Below are positions 1 to 6,666 of a stretch of DNA of 8,505 nucleotides, piece after piece. The position numbers and the translations under genes are program-made. Source of the DNA: Calditrichota bacterium (lineage in GTDB: Bacteria; Zixibacteria; MSB-5A5; GN15; FEB-12); contig DAOWIC010000098.1 in assembly GCA_030641085.1 (NCBI GenBank), forward strand, positions 1 to 8,505, read 5' to 3'. The notes beneath the pieces are model-generated. The model ran no database searches. It had not been told where the DNA came from and was given only the letters and a program-made list of their open reading frames with translations. Numbering within the stretch: the stretch's first letter is position 1; every line of letters starts with the position of its first letter.

Positions 1-642
1 CGTTCGGTCAACATCGGTCTGGTCAACGAGGTTGCTCTGATGTGCGATCGGCTGGGGCTGGATGTCTGGGAGATTATCGACGCCGCCGCAACCAAACCGT
101 TCGGATTTATGCCCTTCTACCCCGGACCCGGTCTGGGCGGGCACTGTATTCCGATCGACCCGCACTATCTTTCGTGGAAGCTGAAATCGCTCAATTACTA
201 CGCACGGTTTATCGAGCTGGCGGGCGACATCAACAGCAGCATGCCGGAATATGTTGTCCAGCGGATTACGCGCATGCTCAACAGCCGCTTCGCCAAAGCG
301 CTCAACAAGACGAAAATCCTCGTTCTGGGCGTCGCCTACAAACGCGATATCCAGGACCTGCGCGAATCACCGGCCCTCGATGTTATCAAGCTGTTGGAAG
401 ACAAGGGGGCCAAAGTCTCTTACAACGATCCATTCGTGCCCAAATTCGAATGGAACAAAACGCGCTACAAATCCAACCGGCTTACAAAGGACCTGATCAA
501 GAAAATGGATATGGTCGTAATTCTCACCGACCACACCCAGTACGATTATGACATGATCGTTCAGAATGCCAAGGCTGTCTTCGACAGCCGTAATGCAACC
601 CGGTCGGTCCGCAAAAACCGGTCGAAAATCGAGTTGCTTTAA
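1..642 (+). CDS. Nucleotide-sugar dehydrogenase (UDP-GlcNAc 6-dehydrogenase / WbpA type), C-terminal part, 5' end outside window
   Basis: The reading frame is open from the first base; 213 residues are visible, about half of a family protein that is usually near 430. The N-terminal NAD-binding Rossmann domain lies outside the window. Visible residues 1-60 are the end of the central helical domain, with the catalytic motif GGHCIPIDP; the nucleophilic Cys is codon 145-147. The C-terminal UDP-sugar-binding domain follows (KILVLGVAYKRDIQDLRESP at about 105-124). The family oxidises the C6 hydroxyl of a UDP-sugar to a carboxylate in two NAD-dependent steps in the cytoplasm, supplying acidic sugars for surface polysaccharide. 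The stretch TKPFGFMPFYPGPGLGG is typical of the WbpA/UDP-GlcNAc branch rather than Ugd, but substrate is an inference. The first in-frame Met (base 40) is internal, not the start. The gene ends 24 bases before a terminator, so it is last in its operon. Confidence 0.95.
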   Translation, partial: RSVNIGLVNEVALMCDRLGLDVWEIIDAAATKPFGFMPFYPGPGLGGHCIPIDPHYLSWKLKSLNYYARFIELAGDINSSMPEYVVQRITRMLNSRFAKALNKTKILVLGVAYKRDIQDLRESPALDVIKLLEDKGAKVSYNDPFVPKFEWNKTRYKSNRLTKDLIKKMDMVVILTDHTQYDYDMIVQNAKAVFDSRNATRSVRKNRSKIELL

Positions 643-665
643 CCGACCCTTAGCATGATCATACC

Positions 666-693
666 AGGCCCGCCCCCGGCGGGCCTTTTTTTT
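666..693 (+). terminator. Intrinsic terminator after the sugar dehydrogenase gene
   Basis: A perfect 9-bp stem (666-674 AGGCCCGCC with 678-686 GGCGGGCCT) encloses a CCC loop and runs directly into eight T residues (686-693). It is a textbook rho-independent terminator, and it separates the dehydrogenase gene from the HEAT/HD-GYP operon. Confidence 0.95.
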
Positions 694-707
694 GCGCCGC
701 CTCTTAT

Positions 708-742
708 GGCCGGAGGCCGGTCTGCCGATAAACGTACTGGAG
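708..742 (+). promoter_or_regulatory. Candidate promoter region of the HEAT/HD-GYP operon with a FliA-like -10 box
   Basis: The operon must be transcribed from between the terminator and base 757. Bases 724-731 read GCCGATAA, identical to the consensus -10 element of sigma-28 (FliA) promoters. At the usual 11-base spacing the -35 position (705-712, TATGGCCG) matches TAAAGTTT poorly, about 3 of 8. A direct repeat GGCCGG-A-GGCCGG sits at 708-720 and could be an operator or chance. GGAG at 739-742 is the best ribosome-binding sequence for the next gene, though 14 bases from its ATG. No good sigma-70 pair was found here. Confidence 0.3.
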
Positions 743-756
743 TTCTAAGCAGCTAA

Positions 757-2709
757 ATGGGGCCAAAAATGCCTGTTGACGGTGAAAAACTGGATATGAA
801 ACTGGAAAGCATCTCGCTCATTCTTAAGGACATGCTGAAGGTGATCAAGGTTGTCTCGCTCTATCCCGAGAACAACCCGTTGCCCCAGTCGTTGCGCCGT
901 TCCTTTGCAGAAAAGCTCGAATCAATCATTCAGGATTATGGTGAGATCCGCGTCAGAGTGAATCGTGACCGGTTGATTTACGCCGACGAGGTGATCTACA
1001 AGGATAAATCCAAAGAAGAAAGCCTGGCCGGGCTTCTCTTTGAAACCGGCATAACCGAGTTCACCTTCAAGGAGGGTCTCGAGGTCGAGGAAATCTACAG
1101 GCTGCTTGACAGCATCAGGACTTATCTCAACACGCCGGGGAAAAACGCTGATCTGGCGGCGCTGATCTGGGAATCGGGGATATCCCGTTTCGCCTTCCAG
1201 ACGCTTGAGGATGTCGCCCTCTCGGAATATAACGAAAATTTCGACATCAATGTACATTTAACCAATCAAGAACTAAACCAAAACAGCGAAGCTGTTTTCG
1301 GGACCGACGGTGAAGAGTCTTTCCAGGCTATATTCACCGACGATGATCCTTCCGATATGCGCCTCGAGCAGGCCTCCGCCTCGTCGGACGGTCAGCCGAT
1401 AAAATCCGGCGGGGGTGGGCAGCAGCCCCACTCGCTTTTTTATGCCGCCGTGCCCGGTCAGCCAACGGACCAGGAAAGCGATGAGGAGATTGCCGACGAG
1501 GAGTTGTTGCGAGTGGCGGACGCTGCCTCGGCTATGGGTTTTTCCGATCTTCCTGCCCAGCCGGCGGGCAACCTGCCCAACACCGCCCTGATCTTAAACG
1601 ACGAGTTTAAGCTGTCCAGCGAGGAAGAAGAGAAGATTCAACGGATAATTGCCGAGGACGCCGAGTTCGATCCGTATGAGTCCACCTCGGAACTGCTCAA
1701 GGAACTCTTGATGCAGGAGAGCGAACTGGAGAGCTTTTACGAGTCGGTCACAATCTGCGAGAAGGTGCTCACCGAATTCATCCAGGCCGCCCGACTCGCC
1801 GAAGCCGGTCGGGTGCTGCAGTATATGAAACAGCTCGAGGACCGGTTGCGCAACGGCAAGCCGCTCTGGGCCGAACGCCTGCGCGATGCCTGTGTTACCG
1901 CCGGCAGCCGCGACCGCCTGAACGTGTTAAAACAGGCGCTTAACGATCATCCGGATGTAAGTACCGCCGAACTCTCCGGCTACCTGGAGAATTTCGGCTG
2001 GGAGGCGTTGATCGGCATCACCGACATGATGGGTGAGATCGAAAACAAATCCCACCGCGAGACACTGGTCAGCTTCCTTTCGCGTATGGGCAAGGACCGA
2101 ATCGACATTGTCGCGCGCAGCATCTATGACAAGCGCCCCGATGTCGTTCGCAATGCAATCACTATCCTGTCGCACATAGGTGACCCCAAGGCGCTCAAGC
2201 ATCTGGCCAAGACCGCCGAGCACCCCGATGAAACGGTTCGGCTCGAGCTGGTCAAGGCGTTACGGGTGAGTCCGGCCGAGGAAGCGCTGGAAATTTTGAA
2301 AAACGCCGTCTCCGATGCCTCCGCCGAGGTGCGCCGCGAGGCTGTTGATTCGATTGTCGCCCGGCGCGGTCAGTCCGCCTTCGACCTGATTACTGATGTC
2401 ATTAACGACAGCGGATTCGACACGCTGGAGGAGGCTGACCAGCAGACCCTGCTGAACGCCTATTCCACGCTGGGTGGGGATCAATCGGTGACTTTTCTGG
2501 GACGACTCATCATGGCCCGCAATCTTTTCGGCAACCACAAACTGAGGTTTCTGCGCCGAGCCGCCTTTGAGGCGCTCAGTCTCAACCGGAGTGAACGGTG
2601 CGAGGTACTGCTGGTAAAACTTTCTTCAAGCTGGCGCCGCGATATAAAACACCGAGCACAGGAAACGATCAATCGCCGACGCGAGATAATGTATGGAGAC
2701 GAGCAATGA
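757..2709 (+). CDS. HEAT-repeat protein with an N-terminal domain shared with the downstream HD-GYP protein
   Basis: A 650-residue protein without signal peptide or membrane segment, so probably cytoplasmic. Residues about 14-150 form an alpha/beta domain (YPENN at 36-40) resembling the N-terminus of the next gene's product. Residues about 178-290 are acidic, Gly/Gln/Pro-rich and probably disordered. Residues about 290-420 are helical, and about 430-640 carry HEAT-type repeats of paired helices (for example 460-482, 491-513 and 522-545), a scaffold for protein-protein contact. No enzymatic motif is visible. The stop overlaps the HD-GYP start (ATGA), so the two are translationally coupled; I infer a regulatory or adaptor role in the same c-di-GMP pathway. 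The start is uncertain: ATG 757 has GGAG 14 bases upstream, while Met5 (769) and Met14 (796) are alternatives. The shared domain begins after Met14, so any of the three would retain it. Confidence 0.88.
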   Translation: MGPKMPVDGEKLDMKLESISLILKDMLKVIKVVSLYPENNPLPQSLRRSFAEKLESIIQDYGEIRVRVNRDRLIYADEVIYKDKSKEESLAGLLFETGITEFTFKEGLEVEEIYRLLDSIRTYLNTPGKNADLAALIWESGISRFAFQTLEDVALSEYNENFDINVHLTNQELNQNSEAVFGTDGEESFQAIFTDDDPSDMRLEQASASSDGQPIKSGGGGQQPHSLFYAAVPGQPTDQESDEEIADEELLRVADAASAMGFSDLPAQPAGNLPNTALILNDEFKLSSEEEEKIQRIIAEDAEFDPYESTSELLKELLMQESELESFYESVTICEKVLTEFIQAARLAEAGRVLQYMKQLEDRLRNGKPLWAERLRDACVTAGSRDRLNVLKQALNDHPDVSTAELSGYLENFGWEALIGITDMMGEIENKSHRETLVSFLSRMGKDRIDIVARSIYDKRPDVVRNAITILSHIGDPKALKHLAKTAEHPDETVRLELVKALRVSPAEEALEILKNAVSDASAEVRREAVDSIVARRGQSAFDLITDVINDSGFDTLEEADQQTLLNAYSTLGGDQSVTFLGRLIMARNLFGNHKLRFLRRAAFEALSLNRSERCEVLLVKLSSSWRRDIKHRAQETINRRREIMYGDEQ

Positions 2710-4151
2710 GTAACACCTCCGCCGAAGCCGCCGTCAGAGTTCTTGCCGGCGAGGATGAGCTGCGCCTCCTTACCTCGTTTTTCGTTCTCTATAAAACCGC
2801 GCGTATTGTCGCCGAGAACAATGCCACCTTCAGAAAACAGGCCGTCGGCTTCTATCGACGCCTGGCGGAATTAATGGAGGATACGGGCGATATCTCGTTC
2901 AAGATGATCTCCGGTCGGTACTTCGTAAACGAGAGGATGGTCCGCTTCGACGACCTCGGCCTTTCCGGGGCCGCTTCGATCCAGAAGGAGTGGAAGACAC
3001 TGGGAATTGGCGGCGTGATCTTCAATTGTCCGGCCAGCCAGAGCGAGATCGAACAGTTTTTTGGCTTCATGGCGCGAATTAAGCCGGGACAGGATAATGT
3101 CGAGAGTCTGTCCGAGCAACTCAAGACAGCCAAACTGGCTGGAGTACAACTATTGTCCGCAGCCAGCCTCGAAAAAGAAAAGGGCCACCTGTCCGAGGAG
3201 ATGCGTCGCCAGTTTAGAACCGCCGCGCGCTCAACCTTTTTCACGGCCATGTCCGTCGTGCAGGAGGTGGTTGTCAACACGGTCCAGAACCGCGAAATAA
3301 ATATATCCAAAACGAAACGAGTAGTGCACACGCTCATCGATCACATCACCCGGGATGAATCCTCGTTGATCGAGTTGACGGCCATTAAGGATTATGACGA
3401 TTACACCTACGCCCACTCAACCAACGTCTGCGTCTACTGCCTTACTCTGGGCGTCCGGCTGGGGCTGGATCGTCCCCGCTTGTCGCAACTCGGCTTTTCC
3501 GCGCTGTTTCACGATATCGGTAAAGTGAAACTGCCGAAGGACCTGATCCACAAACCGGACGCGTTTGATGAAAACGATTGGATCCAGATGCAGCGTCACC
3601 CGCTGTTGGGGGTCAAGACGATTCTGAGAAATCTCAAGCTGGGCGAACATACCGCCCGCGCCGTGCGCGGCGCGCTGGAGCATCACATCAACGCCGATTT
3701 CACCGGCTATCCGTCGCTGCACTATCAGAAGCGCCCGATGAATCTCTTCTCGCGAATCATTTCCATCGCCGATACATTCGACGCTCTCACCTCCGGCCGG
3801 GTCTACTTGAAAAAGTCGATACCGCCCGAGGAAGTGCTGCGCAAAATGCATTACCAGATGAAAGTCAAGTTCGATGCCTTCCTGCTCAAGATATTCAACG
3901 ATATCATCGGTATCTATCCGGCCGGTACGGTGGTCCTGTTGACCACGGACGAGATCGCCCTGGTGTTGACTATCAACGAACACGACCGGGCGCGGCCGTA
4001 TGTCAAGATCGTGGGAAACCGGAGCGGATTGTTAACCACGCCCGAATGGATCGATCTCTCCCTGCCGGAATATCACCACCGCAAAATCGTCCGCCGCGTT
4101 GAGCCGGAGCGTTACGGTCTCGATGTCAAGGACTTCATCCTGCGCGATTAA
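2706..4151 (+). CDS. HD-GYP domain protein, probable cyclic-di-GMP phosphodiesterase
   Basis: A 481-residue protein. The start is ATG 2706, with GGAG at 2695-2698 seven bases upstream and an ATGA overlap with the HEAT gene's stop; the frame is open further upstream but that part overlaps the HEAT gene. Residues about 20-125 are an N-terminal domain related to that of the HEAT protein. A helical linker (about 130-225) leads into the HD-GYP domain (about 226-385): His237, HDIGK at 269-273, His298, HH at 326-327, GYP at 334-336 and Asp356 in ADTFDALTS. This is the ligand set of the di-iron HD-GYP phosphodiesterases, which cleave c-di-GMP to pGpG or GMP, so activity is plausible. The usual HHE is HHI here, and the Glu four residues before the first His that provides a third metal site in some members is Tyr233. 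A C-terminal region (about 395-481), probably beta-rich, has no assigned role. No membrane segment is seen; cytoplasmic. Confidence 0.93.
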   Translation: MSNTSAEAAVRVLAGEDELRLLTSFFVLYKTARIVAENNATFRKQAVGFYRRLAELMEDTGDISFKMISGRYFVNERMVRFDDLGLSGAASIQKEWKTLGIGGVIFNCPASQSEIEQFFGFMARIKPGQDNVESLSEQLKTAKLAGVQLLSAASLEKEKGHLSEEMRRQFRTAARSTFFTAMSVVQEVVVNTVQNREINISKTKRVVHTLIDHITRDESSLIELTAIKDYDDYTYAHSTNVCVYCLTLGVRLGLDRPRLSQLGFSALFHDIGKVKLPKDLIHKPDAFDENDWIQMQRHPLLGVKTILRNLKLGEHTARAVRGALEHHINADFTGYPSLHYQKRPMNLFSRIISIADTFDALTSGRVYLKKSIPPEEVLRKMHYQMKVKFDAFLLKIFNDIIGIYPAGTVVLLTTDEIALVLTINEHDRARPYVKIVGNRSGLLTTPEWIDLSLPEYHHRKIVRRVEPERYGLDVKDFILRD

Positions 4152-4729
4152 AATCCAACGGATACGGAAAGCAGAAGACCGGCGTCGTCGGTTGGCGTGA
4201 GATCAAAGGAAATCTCGCTATTGTGCTTGTCGGCCGGGTGGCCGGAGAGATGCGCATCGACATAGGCGTCAAACATCGAAATAAACGAGACAATCACCGC
4301 AAACCAGGTAAATTTGTTGCGCTCGTCTTTGCGGTCGAGATAAAGGCCGTACCATTCCCGACGTTCCGAAATATCGGTGGCAGCATCAAACTTCGACTTA
4401 AAATCGGAAGCCTGCTGCCCGTAGTGAATGACCGAGGCAACCATCCAGACATCCAACCCCAGAAAGACCGCCGCCTTGATGTAGCGACGGTTGCCGTATT
4501 GTCCCAGACCCGGCACGACCATCGACTTGAACAGGGCGACAGTGGGATTCTGGGTCAAGCGCTGCTCGTAATTGGCCGGGTTATCCACCGGACTGGCGCC
4601 ATCGAGCAGGTTGGTCTGATGGAATAGAATAGTATCGACAACTTGGGTGGAATCATCATCGGCAGCTAACGCTTGTCCGCCGACAGCCATCACGATAAGA
4701 AATGCCAGTATAAATAGAGGTAATCTCAT
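4148..4729 (-). CDS. DUF5683-family small envelope protein with signal peptide
   Basis: A 193-residue protein with a clear N-terminal signal sequence: Arg2, hydrophobic core about 4-18, likely cleavage after ALA at 20-22. The core resembles DUF5683: a segment with PGLGQ at 73-77 and RRYIKA at 81-86, a hydrophobic helix at about 87-103, a charged stretch at about 110-138, and a second hydrophobic helix ending in DAYVDAHL (154-161), which is the hallmark I rely on. The C-terminus (about 172-193) looks like beta strands ending in Phe. Function of the family is unknown; it is common in Bacteroidota and relatives, and envelope location is inferred. The start lies six bases after the lipid-kinase stop, with no obvious Shine-Dalgarno, so coupling to the upstream gene is likely. 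Its stop shares bases with the stop of the convergent HD-GYP gene. Confidence 0.85.
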   Translation of the reverse strand: MRLPLFILAFLIVMAVGGQALAADDDSTQVVDTILFHQTNLLDGASPVDNPANYEQRLTQNPTVALFKSMVVPGLGQYGNRRYIKAAVFLGLDVWMVASVIHYGQQASDFKSKFDAATDISERREWYGLYLDRKDERNKFTWFAVIVSFISMFDAYVDAHLSGHPADKHNSEISFDLTPTDDAGLLLSVSVGF

Positions 4730-4735
4730 TTCGGA

Positions 4736-5680
4736 TTAACAAAACGCTTTAAGCTGCTTCTCACCGACAATGATCTCAATCAGGTTGGCCGGCAGCTTGA
4801 TCAACTCGCCGTCGAGGTAAAGCGTCCGGCCTTTGGCCGGCTGAATGCCGATCGTATGTCCGCGAAAAAGCCTTACCTCGGAGCCGTAAACATATTTCTT
4901 ATTATACACCTGACCTATAAAAGAGGAGAGTGATTTGCTGTCGACGCCGAAATTAAGGATCACCTCCGCACGACCATCATCGAATATCGAGGCCGGCGAA
5001 AAGGGCAAACCGAGACTATACGGGAGCAGGTTTATATTCAACACAACCGGGCTGACATCGAAGCGGAAAGCATCGATTTTGATAATCATCTTCTTGTTTT
5101 CGACTTCGGTGGCCGCCCTGGCGCCGAGTTTCCCCCAGCCAAAGCCGAAACGCGGTGGTTTGCGGTTATCCAGCTCGCGGGCCAACCGGGGAATCAGGCC
5201 CATCGCAATTGATCCGAAAAATAGCTGGTCGGCGGCGGTGGCGCAATCTATCAGGCGATAATCGCGTCTCATGATCCGGCCGATGGCGGTATCGGCATCA
5301 GTGGTACCATAGAGCGAGTGTGCAATATTGTTGTACCGCCCCATGGGCAGCGCCCCTGCCGGCAGCTCGGCCTCGAGTGCCGCGCGGGCGACCAGGTTAA
5401 ACGTACCGTCACCGCCACAGGCGACCAATGCGGTGACTTTGCCCCGCCGATCAAACTGCTGCGGCACCGTCCGACGCCAGCGCCGAAGACCGCACACTTG
5501 CTGAGCGGTGTGAAAAAGGTCTATAGCCGACTCCGGTTCAAAAACCGAGTAATACCCGCCAGCCTTTTTGATCGCCCGGGTGAGCTTGTCAATGGGTCGC
5601 CGACTGTAACCGGTTGCCGAACGATTCACCAGCAGGCAGACATGGCTCTGCTTCTCTTTTTGATGTCTCCGTCGTGTCAT
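4736..5680 (-). CDS. Diacylglycerol kinase catalytic-domain (DgkB/YegS/LCB5-like) lipid kinase
   Basis: A 314-residue protein, a usual length for bacterial members of this family. An N-terminal strand VCLLVNRSATG at 14-24 matches the family's opening; the nucleotide-binding motif GGDGTFN is at 89-95, and the DGE motif (290-292) near the C-terminus fits the second, beta-sandwich domain. The family phosphorylates diacylglycerol, sphingoid bases or related lipid alcohols with ATP at the inner face of the membrane; the substrate here cannot be read from sequence. The second loop, usually P-x-G-T-x-N-D, reads PMGRYNNIA (112-120), so Thr is replaced by Arg and Asp by Asn; this may shift substrate choice or activity. 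I chose ATG 5680; the frame extends to a TTG at 5710 but neither start has a clear Shine-Dalgarno. It heads a minus-strand pair with the DUF5683 gene and is divergent from the UbiA-family gene. Confidence 0.9.
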   Translation of the reverse strand: MTRRRHQKEKQSHVCLLVNRSATGYSRRPIDKLTRAIKKAGGYYSVFEPESAIDLFHTAQQVCGLRRWRRTVPQQFDRRGKVTALVACGGDGTFNLVARAALEAELPAGALPMGRYNNIAHSLYGTTDADTAIGRIMRRDYRLIDCATAADQLFFGSIAMGLIPRLARELDNRKPPRFGFGWGKLGARAATEVENKKMIIKIDAFRFDVSPVVLNINLLPYSLGLPFSPASIFDDGRAEVILNFGVDSKSLSSFIGQVYNKKYVYGSEVRLFRGHTIGIQPAKGRTLYLDGELIKLPANLIEIIVGEKQLKAFC

Positions 5681-5686
5681 AGCGCC

Positions 5687-5715
5687 AGTATACTCAATAT
5701 GCCGAATCAAGCAAA
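5687..5715 (-). promoter_or_regulatory. Candidate promoter of the lipid kinase / DUF5683 pair
   Basis: Reading the minus strand, a -10 hexamer TATACT (plus 5687-5692, 5 of 6 to consensus) lies six bases before ATG 5680. The -35 is weak: TTGCTT with a 16-base spacer, or TTTGCT with 17. Transcription would then begin at or within a base or two of the ATG, giving a leaderless message, which fits the absence of a Shine-Dalgarno sequence. If the TTG at 5710 is the true start, this hexamer would be coding sequence instead. Confidence 0.4.
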
Positions 5716-5759
5716 GGTTTTAATGGTCGGGCAATCACGCGGCCGAGGCCAAATTAAAC

Positions 5760-5788
5760 TTGAACCGAACCCTTTCGTTCTTTATTCT
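5760..5788 (+). promoter_or_regulatory. Candidate promoter of the UbiA-family / lipoprotein operon
   Basis: TTGAAC (5760-5765, 4 of 6 to the -35 consensus), a 17-base spacer and TATTCT (5783-5788, 4 of 6 to the -10 consensus) lie directly in front of ATG 5794, with only five bases between. Start of transcription would fall at the ATG. There is no purine-rich Shine-Dalgarno in the preceding 25 bases, so a leaderless transcript is possible. The spacing is ideal but each hexamer alone is only moderate. Confidence 0.4.
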
Positions 5789-5793
5789 TGGCT

Positions 5794-6666
5794 ATGCTCA
5801 AATTATTCGCAGGCTTGATTCGGCCGGTACAATGGATCAAAAACACCGTCGTTCTGGCGGCTCTGGTATTTGCCGGTGAGATTACAAGCGTTGCCAGCGT
5901 TGAAACCGCCCTGGCGGCCATGGTCGTTTTCTGCCTGCTCTCTTCGGCTGTCTATGTCTTTAATGATCTCATAGATCGCGAACAGGACCAGCAACATCCG
6001 CTGAAAAAAATGCGACCGATAGCCTCCGGACGGGTCTCACCGACGGTTGCCGTGGTGCTGATGCTGATCCTTCTGGCCGTGGCTCTGGCCGGCGCGTACT
6101 TGATCGGCCCGCTGTTCTTGCTGGTATCGGCCGCTTTTATCGTGCTGAACCTGACCTATACCATCTGGCTTAAAAACATCGTTATCGTCGACGTCATGAG
6201 CATCGGCATCAGCTTTGTCCTGCGCGCCTTAGCCGGAGCGGTGGCCATTGATGTCCCGGCTTCCACCTGGATGTTGATCAACACGCTCTTTCTGGCCCTC
6301 TTCCTCGCTTTCGGCAAGCGCCGCCATGAACTGCTGCTGCTTGAGGATAGCGCCACTGCGCATCGTAAAATCCTCGGCCGATACTCGCCCTATCTGCTGG
6401 ACCAGCTTATCGCGGTGGTAACGCCATCGGTGGTTGTGATGTATATGCTCTACTCCTTCTCGACCGAGGTCTCCACCAAGCTGGGAACGGATATGCTGTT
6501 TCTGACCATCCCGTTCGTCATCTATGGTGTTTTTCGATATCTGTACCTGATTCATAAAGAGGAATGCGGCGGATCACCAACCAAGGTGCTTATCAGCGAC
6601 ATGCCGATACTGATTACCGTCGTACTGTGGATTTTAACCGTGATAATGGTGTTATACGTAGCATGA
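5794..6666 (+). CDS. UbiA-family membrane prenyltransferase, resembling decaprenyl-phosphate phosphoribosyltransferase
   Basis: A 290-residue protein with about eight or nine hydrophobic segments, so an inner-membrane enzyme. It opens with LIRPVQWIKN (8-17), then the Asp-rich prenyl-phosphate and Mg2+ site NDLIDREQD (57-65) running into HPLKKMRPIASG (68-79), which is characteristic of the Rv3806c branch. A second site follows around IVDVMSIGISFVLRALAGA (131-149), with GKRRHEL (174-180) and GRYSPYLLDQL (195-205). Rv3806c-type enzymes move phosphoribose from PRPP to decaprenyl phosphate, the first step to decaprenyl-phospho-arabinose; homologues outside Actinobacteria are common and their end product is usually unknown. 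The general family is secure, the substrate inferred. The frame extends two codons upstream to TTG 5788, but ATG 5794 is the better start and lies just after a -10-like box. Its TGA overlaps the lipoprotein's ATG. No arabinosyl epimerase or transferase gene is in the window. Confidence 0.92.
   Translation: MLKLFAGLIRPVQWIKNTVVLAALVFAGEITSVASVETALAAMVVFCLLSSAVYVFNDLIDREQDQQHPLKKMRPIASGRVSPTVAVVLMLILLAVALAGAYLIGPLFLLVSAAFIVLNLTYTIWLKNIVIVDVMSIGISFVLRALAGAVAIDVPASTWMLINTLFLALFLAFGKRRHELLLLEDSATAHRKILGRYSPYLLDQLIAVVTPSVVVMYMLYSFSTEVSTKLGTDMLFLTIPFVIYGVFRYLYLIHKEECGGSPTKVLISDMPILITVVLWILTVIMVLYVA

Noticed and set aside
42..551. 169-codon plus-strand frame overlapping the sugar dehydrogenase
   Set aside because: Out-of-frame shadow; the dehydrogenase frame carries the catalytic GGHCIPIDP motif and the conserved C-terminal domain.
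2598..2705. Upstream extension of the HD-GYP gene by 36 codons
   Set aside because: It lies inside the HEAT gene, has no suitable ribosome-binding site, and ATG 2706 has GGAG at seven bases plus the classic ATGA overlap.
3417..3983. 188-codon minus-strand frame opposite the HD-GYP gene
   Set aside because: Antisense shadow of a gene with intact catalytic motifs; no domain features of its own.
3578..4102. 174-codon plus-strand frame inside the HD-GYP gene
   Set aside because: Frame-shifted shadow, rich in Arg, Pro and Ala as expected for an out-of-frame reading of GC-rich coding DNA.
6564..6662. Upstream extension of the lipoprotein gene by 33 codons
   Set aside because: It overlaps the UbiA-family gene and would bury the lipoprotein signal peptide, which starts correctly at ATG 6663.
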